DNA from: Piscicola geometra
Lineage: Eukaryota; Annelida; Clitellata; Hirudinida; Piscicolidae
DNA: 64,000 nt
Direction of reading: 5' to 3'
Assembly: GCA_943735955.1 (NCBI GenBank)
Contig: OX030956.1
Coordinates: forward strand, 15,276,195 to 15,340,194
Shown: positions 1 through 10,559 of the stretch, one piece after another
How positions within the stretch are numbered: the stretch's first letter is position 1
Layout of the letters: each line of letters opens with the position of its first letter
Position numbers and translations under genes: made by a program
Notes under the pieces: generated by a model
Database searches by the model: none
Seen by the model: the letters and a program-made list of their open reading frames with translations, nothing else
Told to the model about the DNA's origin: nothing

Positions 1-3000
1 GGATTAGAATTAGAGAAACAAAGGTAACTTTAGTTGAATCTCTGTAGCACTGTGAAATTCTTGATAACAACTTTGAATTTAGAATTTTCAAACCTAGACT
101 TAATGAGCCACCTTTTGAATTCAAGTCATCAGTAGAATGATCTAGGGAAGAACATATTGTATGCAAGATTCATTGCGAATTCGTGTAGGGATGATGACCA
201 TGAGGTAGAGTTTAGTGACAGACGAGGAAATGGCTAAAGATGAAACTTTCTGAAACACTTAAAATGATGACAGAGTTGTGTTAATTGAGCGCTGATGTGA
301 CTAGACTTTCTGGCGTGCTTTCCTGATCGGATATATCTACTTCTTATAGATTTGAATTTCATGTGTATGGATACCTTTTATAATTCGAGAGATATAACTT
401 ACTTTTGAGCATATAATGATAAATTTAACTACCTATTGTAGTCAAGCAAATCATCTGAGTAGACGAATGATGATGGCGAAGTGGTGACTGCCAAACAGGC
501 ACTCATCTGCAGGAAACTCAATTAAAAGAACTTCTTCAAATAGCGTGCATGAGACTTTATATAGGCAATAAAGGGTAAAGTAACTTCGGAAAAGTGAAGA
601 TTGGCGAAGAGTCTGGAAGCATGAGATGATCATCCGTTGATATCTGTAGATGACTTTATTTACAAAATTCTATGCTTGTACGCTGGATTAGAATTAGAGA
701 AACAAAGGTAACTTTAGTTGAATCTCTGTAGCACTTTGAAATTCTTGATAACAACTTTGAATTTAGAATTTTCAAACCTAGACTTAATGAGCCACCTTTT
801 GAATTCAAGTCATCAGTAGAATGATCTAGGGAAGAACATATTGTATGCAAGATTCATTGCGAATTCGTGTAGGGATGATGACCATGAGGTAGAATTTAGT
901 GACAGACGAGGAAATGGTTAAAGATGAAACTTTTTGAAACACTTAAAATGATGACAGAGTTGTGTTAATTGAGCGCTGATGTGACTAGACTTTCTGGCGT
1001 GCTTTCCTGATCGGATATATCTACTTCTTATAGATTTGAATTTCATGTGTATGGAAACCTTTTATAATTCGAGAGATATAACTTACTTTTGAGCATATAC
1101 TGATAGATTTAACTAACTATTGTAGTCAAGCAAATCATCTGAGTAGACGAATGATGATGGCGAAGTGGTGACTGCCAAACAGGCACTCATCTGCAGGAAA
1201 CTCAATTAAAAGAACTTCTTCAAATAGCGTGCATGAGACTTTTTATAGGCAATAAAGGGTAAAGTAACTTCGGAAAAGTGAAGATTGGCGAAGAGTCTTG
1301 AAGCATGAGATGATCATCCGTTGATATCTGTAGATGACTTTATTTACAAAATTCTATGCTTGTAGGCTGGATTAGAATTAGAGAAACAAAGGTAACTTTA
1401 GTTGAATCTCTGTAGCACTGTGAAATTCTTGATAGCACCTATGAATTTGGAATTTTCAAACCAAGACTTAATGAGCGCTGATGTGACTAGATTTTCTGGC
1501 GTGCTTTCCTAATCGGATATATCTACTTCTTATAGATTTGAATTTCATGTGTATGGATACCTTTTATAATTCGAGAAATATAACTCACTTTTGAGCATAA
1601 TGTTAAATTTAACTACCTATTGTAGTGGTAGTGAAGCAAATCATCTGAGTAGACGAATGATGATGGCGGAGCGATACTAGCAGTGTATGCCTGAGCGACT
1701 TAGGGACTCAAAACTGGTTCTTACCTGCACGGAAGAAACTTGAAGAAACATATGATTGAGACGACTTTTATTGAGGGCATTCGGAATGAGTCATTTGAAA
1801 CATCATGCAGAAATGATATTTATGATTAGTTGAAAGTGTGTTTGAAGTTAGGTATAGTTTAAGAATGGATAGTCTTTAATGTCTGATACTTGACAGTCCG
1901 ACTGAGTTCCATCTGACGAGAAGCTTTTATTGAATTTGATTTGTGAAATGTGCGAGGGAAACTTGTAGGATGCGGTGATTTAATCGATGAGTTGATAAGA
2001 TATTCTGCATGCATTAGTAAGAATCACTTTGCAGTCGTGAGACTTGAGGGATGAGATTACAGCTCTACGGTGCGAGGTGGTGACTGCCAAACAAGCACTC
2101 ATCTGCAGGAAACTCAATTAAAAGAACTTCTTCAAATAGCGTGCATGAGACTTTATATAGGCAATAAAGGGTAAAGTAACTTCGGAAAAGTGAAGATTGG
2201 CGAAGAGTCTTGAAGCATGAGATGATCATCCGTTGATATCTGTAGATGACTTTATTTACAAAATTCTATGCTTGTACGCTGGATTAGAATTAGAGATACA
2301 AAGGTAACTTTAGTTGAATCTCTGTAGCACTTTGAAATTCTTGATAACAACTTTGAATTTGGAATTTTCAAACCTAGACTTAATGAGCCACCTTTTGAAT
2401 TCAAGTCATCAGTAGAATGATCTAGGGAAGAACATATTGTATGCAAGATTCATTGCGAATTCGTGTAGGGATGATGACCATGAGGTAGAATTTAGTGACA
2501 GACGAGGAAAAGGTTAAAGATGAAACTTTCTGAAACACTTAAAATGATGACAGAGTTGTGTTAATTGAGCGCTGATGTGACTAGACTTTCTGGCGTGCTT
2601 TCCTGATCGGATATATCTACTTCTTATAGATTTGAATTTCATGTGTATGGATACCTTTTATAATTCGAGAGATATAACTTACTTTTGAGCATATAATGAT
2701 AAATTTAACTACCTATTGTAGTCAAGCAAATCATCTGAGTAGACGAATGATGATGGCGAAGTGGTGACTGCCAAACAGGCACTCATCTGCAGGAAACTCA
2801 ATTAAAAGAACTTTTTTAAATAGCGTGCATGAGACTTTTTATAGGCAATAAAGGGTAAAGTAACTTCGGAAAAGTGAAGATTGGCGAAGAGTCTTGAAGC
2901 ATGAGATGATCATCCGTTGATATCTGTAGATGACTTTATTTACAAAATTCTATGCTTGTACGCTGGATTAGAATTAGAGAAACAAAGGTAACTTTAGTTG

Positions 3001-4570
3001 AATCTCTGTAGCACTTTGAAATTCTTGATAACAACTTTGAATTTAGAATTTTCAAACCTAGACTTAATGAGCCACCTTTTGAATTCAAGTCATCAGTAGA
3101 ATGATCTAGGGAAGAACATATTGTATGCAAGATTCATTGCGAATTCGTGTAGGGATGATGACCATTAGGTAGAATTTAGTGACAGACGAGGAAATGGTTA
3201 AATATGAAACTTTTTGAAACACTCAAAATGATGACAGAGTTGTGTTAATTAAGCGCTGATGTGACTAGACTTTCTGGCGTGCTTTCCTGATCGGATATAT
3301 CTACTTCTTATAGATTTGAATTTCATGTGTATGGATACCTTTTATAATTCGAGAGATATAACTTACTTTTGAGCATATACTGATAGATTTAACTACCTAT
3401 TGTAGTCAAGCAAATCATCTGAGTAGACGAATGATGATGGCGAAGTGGTGACTGCCAAACAGGCACTCATCTGCAGGAAACTCAATTAAAAGAACTTCTT
3501 CAAATAGCGTGCATGAGACTTTATATAGGCAATAAAGGGTAAAGTAACTTCGGAAAAGTGAAGATTGGCGAAGAGTCTTGAAGCATGAGATGATCATCCG
3601 TTGATATCTGTAGATGACTTTATTTACAAAATTCTATGCTTGTACGCTGGATTAGAATTAGAGAAACAAAGGTAACTTTAGTTGAATCTCTGTAGCACTT
3701 TGAAATTCTTGATAACAACTTTGAATTTAGAATTTTCAAACCTAGACTTAATGAGCCACCTTTTGAATTCAAGTCATCAGTAGAATGATCTAGGGAAGAA
3801 CATATTGTATGCAAGATTCATTGCGAATTCGTGTAGGGATGATGACCATTAGGTAGAATTTAGTAACAGACGAGGAAATGGTTAAAGATGAAACTTTCTG
3901 AAACACTTAAAATGATGACAGAGTTGTGTTAATTGAGCGCTGATGTGACTAGACTTTCTGGCGTGCTTTCCTGATCGGATATATCTACTTCTTATAGATT
4001 TGAATTTCATGTGTATGGATACCTTTTATAATTCGAGAGATATAACTTACTTTTGAGCATATAATGATAAATTTAACTACCTATTGTAGTCAAGCAAATC
4101 ATCTGAGTAGACGAATGATGATGGCGAAGTGGTGACTGCCAAACAGGCACTCATCTGCAGGAATCTCAACTAAAAGAAACAAAGGTAACTTTAGTTGAAT
4201 CTCTGTAGCACTGTGAAATTCTTGATAGCACCTATGAATTTGGAAATTTCAAACCAAGACATAATAGAGCCACCTACTGTATTAAGGTCATCAGTAGAAT
4301 GATCCAGGAAAGAACATATTGTATGCAAGATTTATTGCGAATTCTAGTAGGGATGATGACCATGAGGTAGAAATTAGTGACAACGAGGAAATGGTTAAAG
4401 ATGAAACTTCCTCAAACACTTAAAATGATGACAGAGTTGTGTTTATTGAGCTTTATGGCGTGCTTTCCTAATAGGATATATCTACTTCTTATAGATTTGA
4501 ATTTCATGTGTATGGATACCTTTTATAATTCGAGAGATATAACTCACTTTTGAGCATAATGTTGAATTTT
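1..4570. repeat. 684-bp tandem satellite array
   Basis: The motif GGATTAGAATTAGAG recurs at 1, 685, 1369, 2281, 2965 and 3649, giving five intervals of which four are exactly 684 bp and one is 912 bp. Regular monomers differ by only a few substitutions. The array enters from the left edge of the window and decays after about 4163 into a divergent partial unit ending near 4570. Short minus-strand frames of 60-64 codons recur in each monomer but carry no recognisable motif and are probably chance. No RNA gene was recognised in the monomer. Confidence 0.93.
1369..2280. repeat. Rearranged satellite unit with ~400-bp alternative segment
   Basis: This unit is 912 bp instead of 684. Relative to its neighbours it lacks about 180 bp, joined at a short GAGC microhomology near 1475. 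It carries about 400 bp of sequence not found in the other monomers (about 1671-2069), placed between GATGATGGCG and GTGGTGACTGCC. Its first part has the variant GATAGCACCTATGAATTTGG, shared only with the partial unit at about 4221. Confidence 0.8.
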
Positions 4571-6238
4571 CGATAAATTAAAATGAAGTCTGCATGGTGG
4601 AGTTGTACTTTAATCATTTTTCTAGTATTTGAATTATGATTGGGAATAACTTGCCTAACAAGCTTTTTATTTGCTAAAAATCGTTAAGACGCCATTATAC
4701 TAATAGTATCACTAAAAATGATTAGATATTGTAAAATTTACGACGTAATTCTTTAGTATTTTGAAACACTGAAACTGTATCATTTTTTAATTCATTTGAT
4801 CATATTAAATAATGTTATTATATCGTTATTACTCATACAATTAGTTATTCAATGTTTAAACTTTATAGTATAAAGTTTAAAGTTTAAACTTTAAACAATA
4901 TGAATTGTGTCTGAAGTATTTACGATATATTTGTAATGCGCTTTTGTTGTTTTTGATTAATTTTTAAATTTATATCTAATAAAATATGTAAAGATAACTC
5001 ACAGTTAAAGAGGAAGAATTCAGGAAAATGGCCTTCTAGAATGTGACCATATACCTTAAGTCACTATGGTATAGTAATATATACTGGAACTCACTGATTA
5101 CCGCCCGTAGTATGTTAGCGTTAACTCTATTCGCGATCTTTGATGAATTTTATTTTCTTCTAATACTGCTCCCCTCAATTGTTAAATTATTTTACCGATC
5201 AATATTTATTTATCTTTAAATTTTTTAAACCTTTTTAATTCTGTTTTTTTCAAATGAATTTAAAGTGTTAAAAAATGCTTACATTTTATATATCTTGAAG
5301 ACTTTATTCAATAATGTTTTTGAAAAACCTTTCATTTATTTTCTAAAAAATATTATGCAAAATATAATAATAAATTTTATTTAAATATATATCAAGAAGA
5401 AATCATCTTCAAAAATAAAAGTGCCAAAGTGTCTTTGAACACATTTTTAATCAATCGATCAAATCAGTTTCTATAGCGCTCTTTCCTCAAATTCAGTTTG
5501 AAATTGTTCAAAAACAATACCATTGACTGTTCAATCCAAAAAGACATTCTAGAAAGAATTAAAAACTCTAAATTTCAAAAAGACAATAATTGAAGAACTC
5601 TCGCTTTTTATTGTTAATACAAATTTAGTTTTATTTAAATAATTATCGTTCATTAAATATTGTTCATTCTCACTTTTTATTGTTTATACAAATTTAGTTG
5701 TTTTATTGAAATAATTATAATTCTTTTAATTTTATTCATTTTCGCTTTTTATTGTTAATAATTTTTTAAAATAAGTAGAATTTCGTTTTCTATTCCAACA
5801 TAAAATTATGTGCTTTTAAAGATTTATTTATTTTGGTAGAAAATAAACGGTTTAAAATCTTTTATTTATTATGAATTCTTTTTTTTTAAATAGTACTTTC
5901 TTTTTTTTTAATACATGATCTTGTCAAGTTTCAACATTAAATGAAACTCATCAAAAAAGTTATAATGAAATAACGTGGGGACGTCGTCCCGTCAAACTCT
6001 TATGTAATTATTTGGCTTAAGCATTGAAAATAATTCGCCAAAACGCTCACTTTTCGGGAGTTTAAAAATTGAATAACTTTTGAACCATTTGAGATATTTG
6101 GAAAATGTAAAGTGATTTAAAATCTACACTTCAAGATCTATCATAGGAATATTTTATTTTTTAAATTAATAAATTTTGAAAATTTCGTGGCGGTTGCTAC
6201 CTATATGACTGCATTGAATTGAAACCTCATATTTAAAA
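4571..6238. other. AT-rich intergenic stretch, no gene seen
   Basis: Very AT-rich sequence with homopolymer runs and nested TTTAAAC/GTTTAAA palindromes near 4850-4900. I see no coding frame or RNA gene. The only recognisable piece is a LINE 3' end at 5449-5510, listed separately. Confidence 0.6.
5449..5512 (-). mobile_element. LINE 3'-end fragment with conserved hairpin and ATTG tail
   Basis: On the minus strand this reads GAATTTGAGGAAAGAGCGCT, then ATAGAAACTGATTTGAT and a degenerate GATT tail. It matches the plus-strand 3' end at 48490-48562 and the minus-strand ends at 14401 and 21447. It is interpreted as a heavily 5'-truncated copy of the same LINE family. Confidence 0.65.
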
Positions 6239-6478
6239 TCCAAGGTTGTAGGTTAACTGCACACAAAAATAAGCACAGTGCATGTGTTAAATGCACATTT
6301 GATTTTGCACATTTCTTCATTTTTACAGAAAAAATGTTAATTTAGGGTTTATGGTTAAGGTTAGGATAAATGTTAGGGTTTTCAGAAAAATCGCATTTCA
6401 AGAAGAAATGTGCAAAATCAAATGTGCATTTAACACATGCAGTGTGCTTACTTTTGTGTGCAGTTAACCTGACTTGGA
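6239..6478. mobile_element. Fold-back MITE with telomere-like core (copy M1)
   Basis: The two halves are inverted copies over about 70 bp. The left arm begins TCCAAGGTTGTAGGTTAACT and the right arm ends AGTTAACCTGACTTGGA. The ~80-bp centre contains TTAGGGTTT, GGTTAAGGTTAGGA and GTTAGGGTT. A second copy with the same termini and the same kind of centre is at 48773-49112. No TSD could be fixed because the right edge abuts LINE sequence. The class is inferred from structure only. Confidence 0.8.
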
Positions 6479-7929
6479 GACAGAATGGGTTACGTGCACA
6501 AGTGGAGTTAGACAGGGTTGTCCTTTATCTCCAATCCTCTTCAATTTGTACAGTGGGGATGTGGCAGCGGTCCTGGATAACCATCGAGCCGGGGTAGTGA
6601 TGAAAGTACACAATCAAATGGGTATGGAAAATAGTAGGAAAGAGTGGAGGTTTGGAGGAATGCTTTAGGCTGACGACATCCTAGTGATGGCGGAAAATGA
6701 AGATAATATGAAAATAGTGTTAGAGGATGTACTGAAGGTGTTAGAGGAATATGGAATAAAACTGAATGAAGAGAAATCTAAAGTTGTGGAACTGGTTGGT
6801 AATACAGGTATGGAAGGATGTCAAGAATGGGTAATTGGAGGTAGGACCATAAGAAAATGTGATGAGGTAAGGTATTTAGGATTAAAGCTTAAAGGGGGAA
6901 AATGGGGGGATTTATCAATTTGGTGAAATGATGAGAAACGTTGGAAGCCTAACCGGCATGGTAAAATATGGAGCAAAAAGATCGGGAAGTCGTTTTATCA
7001 TGGGCAGGGAGGCATGGAAAAGCTTGGTTGTAGGAAAGATAATGTACGGGGTTGCAGCAGTTGGTTGGTCAGCTAAGAAGAAAAAGAAGTTAGAGGTTTT
7101 GCAGACCAAGTTTGGGAGAGGGATATGGGGGGTAGAGACTAGCGTGAGAAATGTCGTAGTACATGGAGAAACAGCCTGGAGTACATTCTGAGAAAGAGAG
7201 GCTAAGGTCATGACAGACTTTGTGATTAGGACATTAGAGAAGAAAGATATAGTAGGAAGAGTAGGTAGAGCATGTGTAGAGGAGATAGGTAATAAATCTA
7301 AATGGTGGAGAGGTGTAGCCAACTTAGGAAAAAATTGGATGTGGAGGTTATGAGCAGAATGGTACGTGGAGGAAAAGGCGCACGAGCAAGAGTGTTTATG
7401 ATGGGCGTTTCAGAAAGAGAGGTCGGAGGGATGGGGGAAAGGGAACTGGTGAAGAGGATCCAACAAAATGGAAGGGAGGAATGTGGGAATAAGATACAGG
7501 AAAGTGAAAGATTGAGAATATACCGTGAGGAGAAGTCAGAAAGCAGGAAGTTGGAAAAATATGTAGATGGTTCAGATGGAGCGAAAGTTAGGATGATGTG
7601 TAGGGGGGATAGCTTGACGGTAAGGAATAATGAAATAGTGCGCTGGAAGTATGAGAAGGAGGATAGGAAGTGTGTTTGTGGGGAGGAAGAGAATGAGAGG
7701 CACGTTTTGCTGGAGTGCGGGTTGTATGAAGAGTGGAGAGAAGAATGGCTGACGGTTTGGAGAAGGGAGCGTGGAAAACAGGACCCGATGGAATGTTACC
7801 AGGAAGAGGATCGGAGGATGGAAGAAGTGGTGCTGAGAAGTGTGGGAGCAATCTGGAGACAGAGGGAGAGAAGAGAAAGGGGGAGATGAAGAAAAAGATT
7901 TGAAGTGTCGAGACAAAGGCACTATAAAG

Positions 7930-7970
<41 letters not shown>

Positions 7971-7972
7971 CT
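6479..7972 (+). pseudogene. Decayed LINE reverse transcriptase with (ACT)n 3' tail
   Basis: The plus strand encodes the second half of a LINE ORF2 in three pieces (about 6474-6926, 6928-7191, 7302-7889). The first has the RT motif GVRQGCPLSPILFN and then the active-site box. There a TAG at 6666-6668 stands where the aromatic residue of (F/Y)ADD belongs, followed directly by Ala-Asp-Asp. A frameshift lies in the G-run near 6905, and a TGA ends the second piece. The last piece carries a C-terminal zinc knuckle of the form C-x-C-G-x2-E-x3-H-x4-C typical of LINE ends. The copy ends in GA(CTA)n to about 7970. A shorter copy of the same 3' end is at 30112-30227. It cannot make an active enzyme. Confidence 0.88.
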
Positions 7973-8111
7973 ATAACCAAAATCCAAGCGCTATATTTAT
8001 ATTATATTAAAACAGTATGTGTCTGAAAAAATTAATTGGAAAAATTATTCATTTTCAAAATTTAAGTTATATTTTCCCGTTTAAAAAATTTCTACTTTCA
8101 AAAACTTTTTA

Positions 8112-9591
8112 ATACAAAGAAGTAATAAGAAAAAGAATAGAAAAACATATGAATTTAAATGATTTATTTAGCAAAAGACAATATGGTTTTATTGGAGGAC
8201 AGTCGACTTCATTACAACTTCTAATGGTAATGGATAATTGGACTAGTATTTTAGACAAAGGAGGGGTAATCGATGTTATTTACACTGATTTTATGAAAGC
8301 ATTTGATAAGGTACCGCATAAAAAATTAATATATAAATTAGAAAATTATGGAATTGGTTATAAAACATGCAGGTGGATAATTAATTTTCTAAATGATAGG
8401 ATACAGAGGGTTAATGTTAATGGTGTTAAATCACAATGGGTAAAAGTAAAAAGTGGCATTTCCCAAGGATCAGTCTTGGGTCCAATATTATTTGTTTTAT
8501 TTATCAACGATCTGCCAGAGAGAGTGAGTTTAAATATATTTATGTACGCTGATGATTGTAAAATATATCAACAAATTAATGAAATAGAGGACCAAACAAG
8601 GCTACAAGAAGATATAAACAAAGTAGTGGAATGGAGTGTACAATGGGACCTGAGACTTCATCCACATAAATGTAAACTATTGCAGATATACAAAAATAAA
8701 AAGGAAGAAAGAGTTTATTCTATGCAGGATTATGAAGGAAGTCAGGTAGTTTTAGAAAGTATAGAGTATGAAAAAGACCTTGGTGTAATTATAGACAAGA
8801 ATTTAAAATTCCATATTTACATACAAAAACAAGTAAATAAAGCTAACCAATTATTAGGGCTAATAAGAAGAACGTTTAACTTTATTGATACAAAAACATT
8901 TAGATTATTATTTAAAGGTATAGTTAGACCCCATCTAGAATACCTTAGCAGTGTATGGAGTCCTTCAATGAAAAATCAAATTAATTGCATAGAAAATGTA
9001 CAAAGAAGGGCTACAAAAATGCTACCTTATCTAAAAGACAAGACTTACAACGATAGACTTAAAGTAATTAAGTTACCAACATTAAAATACCGAAGACTTC
9101 GAGGGGGCATAATCGAAACCTATAAAATACTTAATAATAAATATGATAGTAAAATAACTGAAGATATTTTCACACTTAATACAAGGCAATCAAGAGGAAA
9201 TTCACTAAAATTATCCAAAAAACAGTGCCAAAAGAATACAAGAAATTTTGTTTATACACATAGAGTGGTAACAGTTTGGAATAGCTTGCCTGATGAGATC
9301 GTAAAAGCTGAAAATACAGATAAATTTAAATAAAATTAGATAAATACTGGGAAAACCATTCCATGATGTACAACTATAAGTGCGACTATGACATAATAGT
9401 AAAAATAATTGATTAACATAAACATAAATATATAAATTTTTTTTATATAATAATTATTATTAGATATATATGTTTTGTTTTTTTGTTTTGTTTGATTTAT
9501 TTATTTATTTTTTATACTTATTTTTATAACCATTATAGAGGTCAAAAGATCTGCGTGGTTTTAACTCCCTAAACTAAACTAAACTAAGAAC
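8112..9591 (+). mobile_element. 5'-truncated CR1/jockey-like LINE ending in (ACTAA)n
   Basis: The element starts inside the RT domain. A stop at 8110-8112 marks where coding homology is lost. It continues through a 3' untranslated region of about 250 bp and ends with CCTAAACTAAACTAAACTAA at about 9570-9591. Short tandem tails of this kind are usual for CR1-like elements. The endonuclease and ORF1 are absent, so it is a dead-on-arrival insertion despite its intact frame. Confidence 0.85.
8113..9333 (+). CDS. LINE reverse transcriptase, C-terminal 406 codons, intact frame
   Basis: The frame is open from 8113 with no stop or frameshift before the TAA at 9331-9333. The first ATG is at 8149, but the natural protein would start far upstream. 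In order it shows the conserved QYGF block, the palm motif with the first catalytic Asp (TDFMKAFDKVPH), the GISQGSVLGPILF block, the active site MYADDCKIY, the DLGVIID block, the thumb-associated RPHLEY..VWSP and QRRATKML motifs, and a C-terminal WNSLPDEIV. These are standard for CR1/jockey-type RTs. Catalytic residues look intact and the copy is the least decayed LINE in the window. The fingers region and endonuclease are missing, so autonomous activity is not expected. Confidence 0.9.
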   Translation, partial: YKEVIRKRIEKHMNLNDLFSKRQYGFIGGQSTSLQLLMVMDNWTSILDKGGVIDVIYTDFMKAFDKVPHKKLIYKLENYGIGYKTCRWIINFLNDRIQRVNVNGVKSQWVKVKSGISQGSVLGPILFVLFINDLPERVSLNIFMYADDCKIYQQINEIEDQTRLQEDINKVVEWSVQWDLRLHPHKCKLLQIYKNKKEERVYSMQDYEGSQVVLESIEYEKDLGVIIDKNLKFHIYIQKQVNKANQLLGLIRRTFNFIDTKTFRLLFKGIVRPHLEYLSSVWSPSMKNQINCIENVQRRATKMLPYLKDKTYNDRLKVIKLPTLKYRRLRGGIIETYKILNNKYDSKITEDIFTLNTRQSRGNSLKLSKKQCQKNTRNFVYTHRVVTVWNSLPDEIVKAENTDKFK

Positions 9592-9893
9592 GTTTCGACG
9601 ATTTCTAGTAAGAACATTTTCCAATTTGCAACATATCCTTGAAATTTCTGTTTTTTATGGGAAACAAATTTTAAAAAACTTATTGAATGAAGTATTTTCC
9701 ATTTAGCTTTGAACTTGATTTGATTTAGTTAGGATCCTTTCATTTGAATTATATGTAGGCTGTGAACTGAAATAATCAATAGCGGGGTGAGATACCATTT
9801 TGAGGAATTTTGAATACTGCTTCTAAGTGATGAATAAATAAGTAATAAATTTTTTCTTTTTTTTGGTCTATATTATTCACAGCCTGACAGACG

Positions 9894-10076
9894 CAGGTAG
9901 CGTGGTCGGTGACAAATCTCGGCTTGACCAACAATGAAAGGTCCTAGGTTCAAGTGCTACCAATGCCCTAGTCACCCAAAGGCGCAAATGAAAATATGCA
10001 GTCTAAGTAGGCTGGAAGCCCGTTCGGGTTATACGCCACTATAATAATGCTCGACATTATTATTATTCTTATTATG
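9894..10076 (+). mobile_element. tRNA-derived SINE, family 1 (copy a)
   Basis: The head resembles a tRNA-type pol III promoter: a degenerate A box and a B box GGTTCAAGTGC. The body is conserved with the copies at 47128-47318 and 57511-57690, including GGAAGCCCGTTCGGGTTATA. The tail is (ATT)n after ATAATGCTCGACATT. The preceding bases 9864-9893 match the end of a family-2 SINE at 40810-40843, so copy a may sit inside or beside a family-2 element. Confidence 0.8.
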
Positions 10077-10080
10077 TTAC

Positions 10081-10277
10081 AGTGTTTCTAAGAACCATGG
10101 TTCTTATGCGCCAGAGGAGCCACTCTACACGGCGTACACATCTTTCAAAGCATACCTCGCAAACACCGCATCATATAAACTAAGTATATGATAGTTCACG
10201 GTTGCTCGTCAGGGATTCGAACAGGCGACCTAAGAGTCGCAGTTCCGACTTCTACCATCTAAGCCATCCCCGCTTTT
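10081..10277 (-). mobile_element. tRNA-derived SINE, family 2 (copy a)
   Basis: On the minus strand it begins GCGGGGATGGCTTAGATGG (A box) and has the B box GTTCGAATCCC about 45 bp later. A conserved body with the near-palindrome ATCATATAC..GTTTATATGAT follows. Related copies lie at 40809-40996 (-) and 44138-44302 (+). It is not a functional tRNA gene because the acceptor stem cannot close and the family body continues past the T arm. Confidence 0.78.
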
Positions 10278-10385
10278 GTATTGAATACTTCAATATCTTA
10301 TTCCTTTTTATTAATTATTTCAATTTTCTAATAATATATTTTCTAGGTTAAAAAAAGATTTTTCAACAAGTACTAAAATGACAAG

Positions 10386-10510
10386 ACGCCCATCTAACCA
10401 CCAGGGGCAGCGATCTGCTGCAAATCTTGGGGAGGGGGGTCTACCCAGCATGGATGATCCTGGGGGGTTCCTGTGGTCTTGACCCTTCATCCCCCACTTA
10501 AAAAACATTT
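10386..10510. repeat. Fragment related to the hAT-C terminal repeat
   Basis: It contains GGGGCAGCGATCTGCTGC, then GATCCTGGGGGGTTCCTG and a run of C. The same order occurs at 36360-36440 and resembles the terminal blocks of the hAT-C elements at 15171-18046 and 25324-27951. No element end was defined. Confidence 0.5.
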
Positions 10511-10559
10511 TCAAACTTTTGATTTGATACGAATATTAAATTAAGAAAAAAATTTCAGT

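Noticed and set aside
656..3814. Repeated 60-64-codon minus-strand frames in the satellite (MHTICSSLDHSTDDLNSKGG and similar)
   Set aside because: They recur only because the monomer recurs. There is no motif, no conservation beyond the DNA identity and no plausible gene context.
1..4570. CRISPR-like periodic array
   Set aside because: Monomers are 684 bp of continuous similarity with no short repeat/spacer alternation, in a eukaryotic context.
7572..7980. Minus-strand frames of 116-130 codons opposite the LINE
   Set aside because: Antisense shadows of the LINE C-terminus, made Ser/Pro/Leu-rich by the Glu/Arg-rich sense frame and the ACT tail.
10200..10275. Possible tRNA gene (A and B boxes present)
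   Set aside because: No closing acceptor stem, multiple dispersed copies with a shared downstream body: it is a SINE head.
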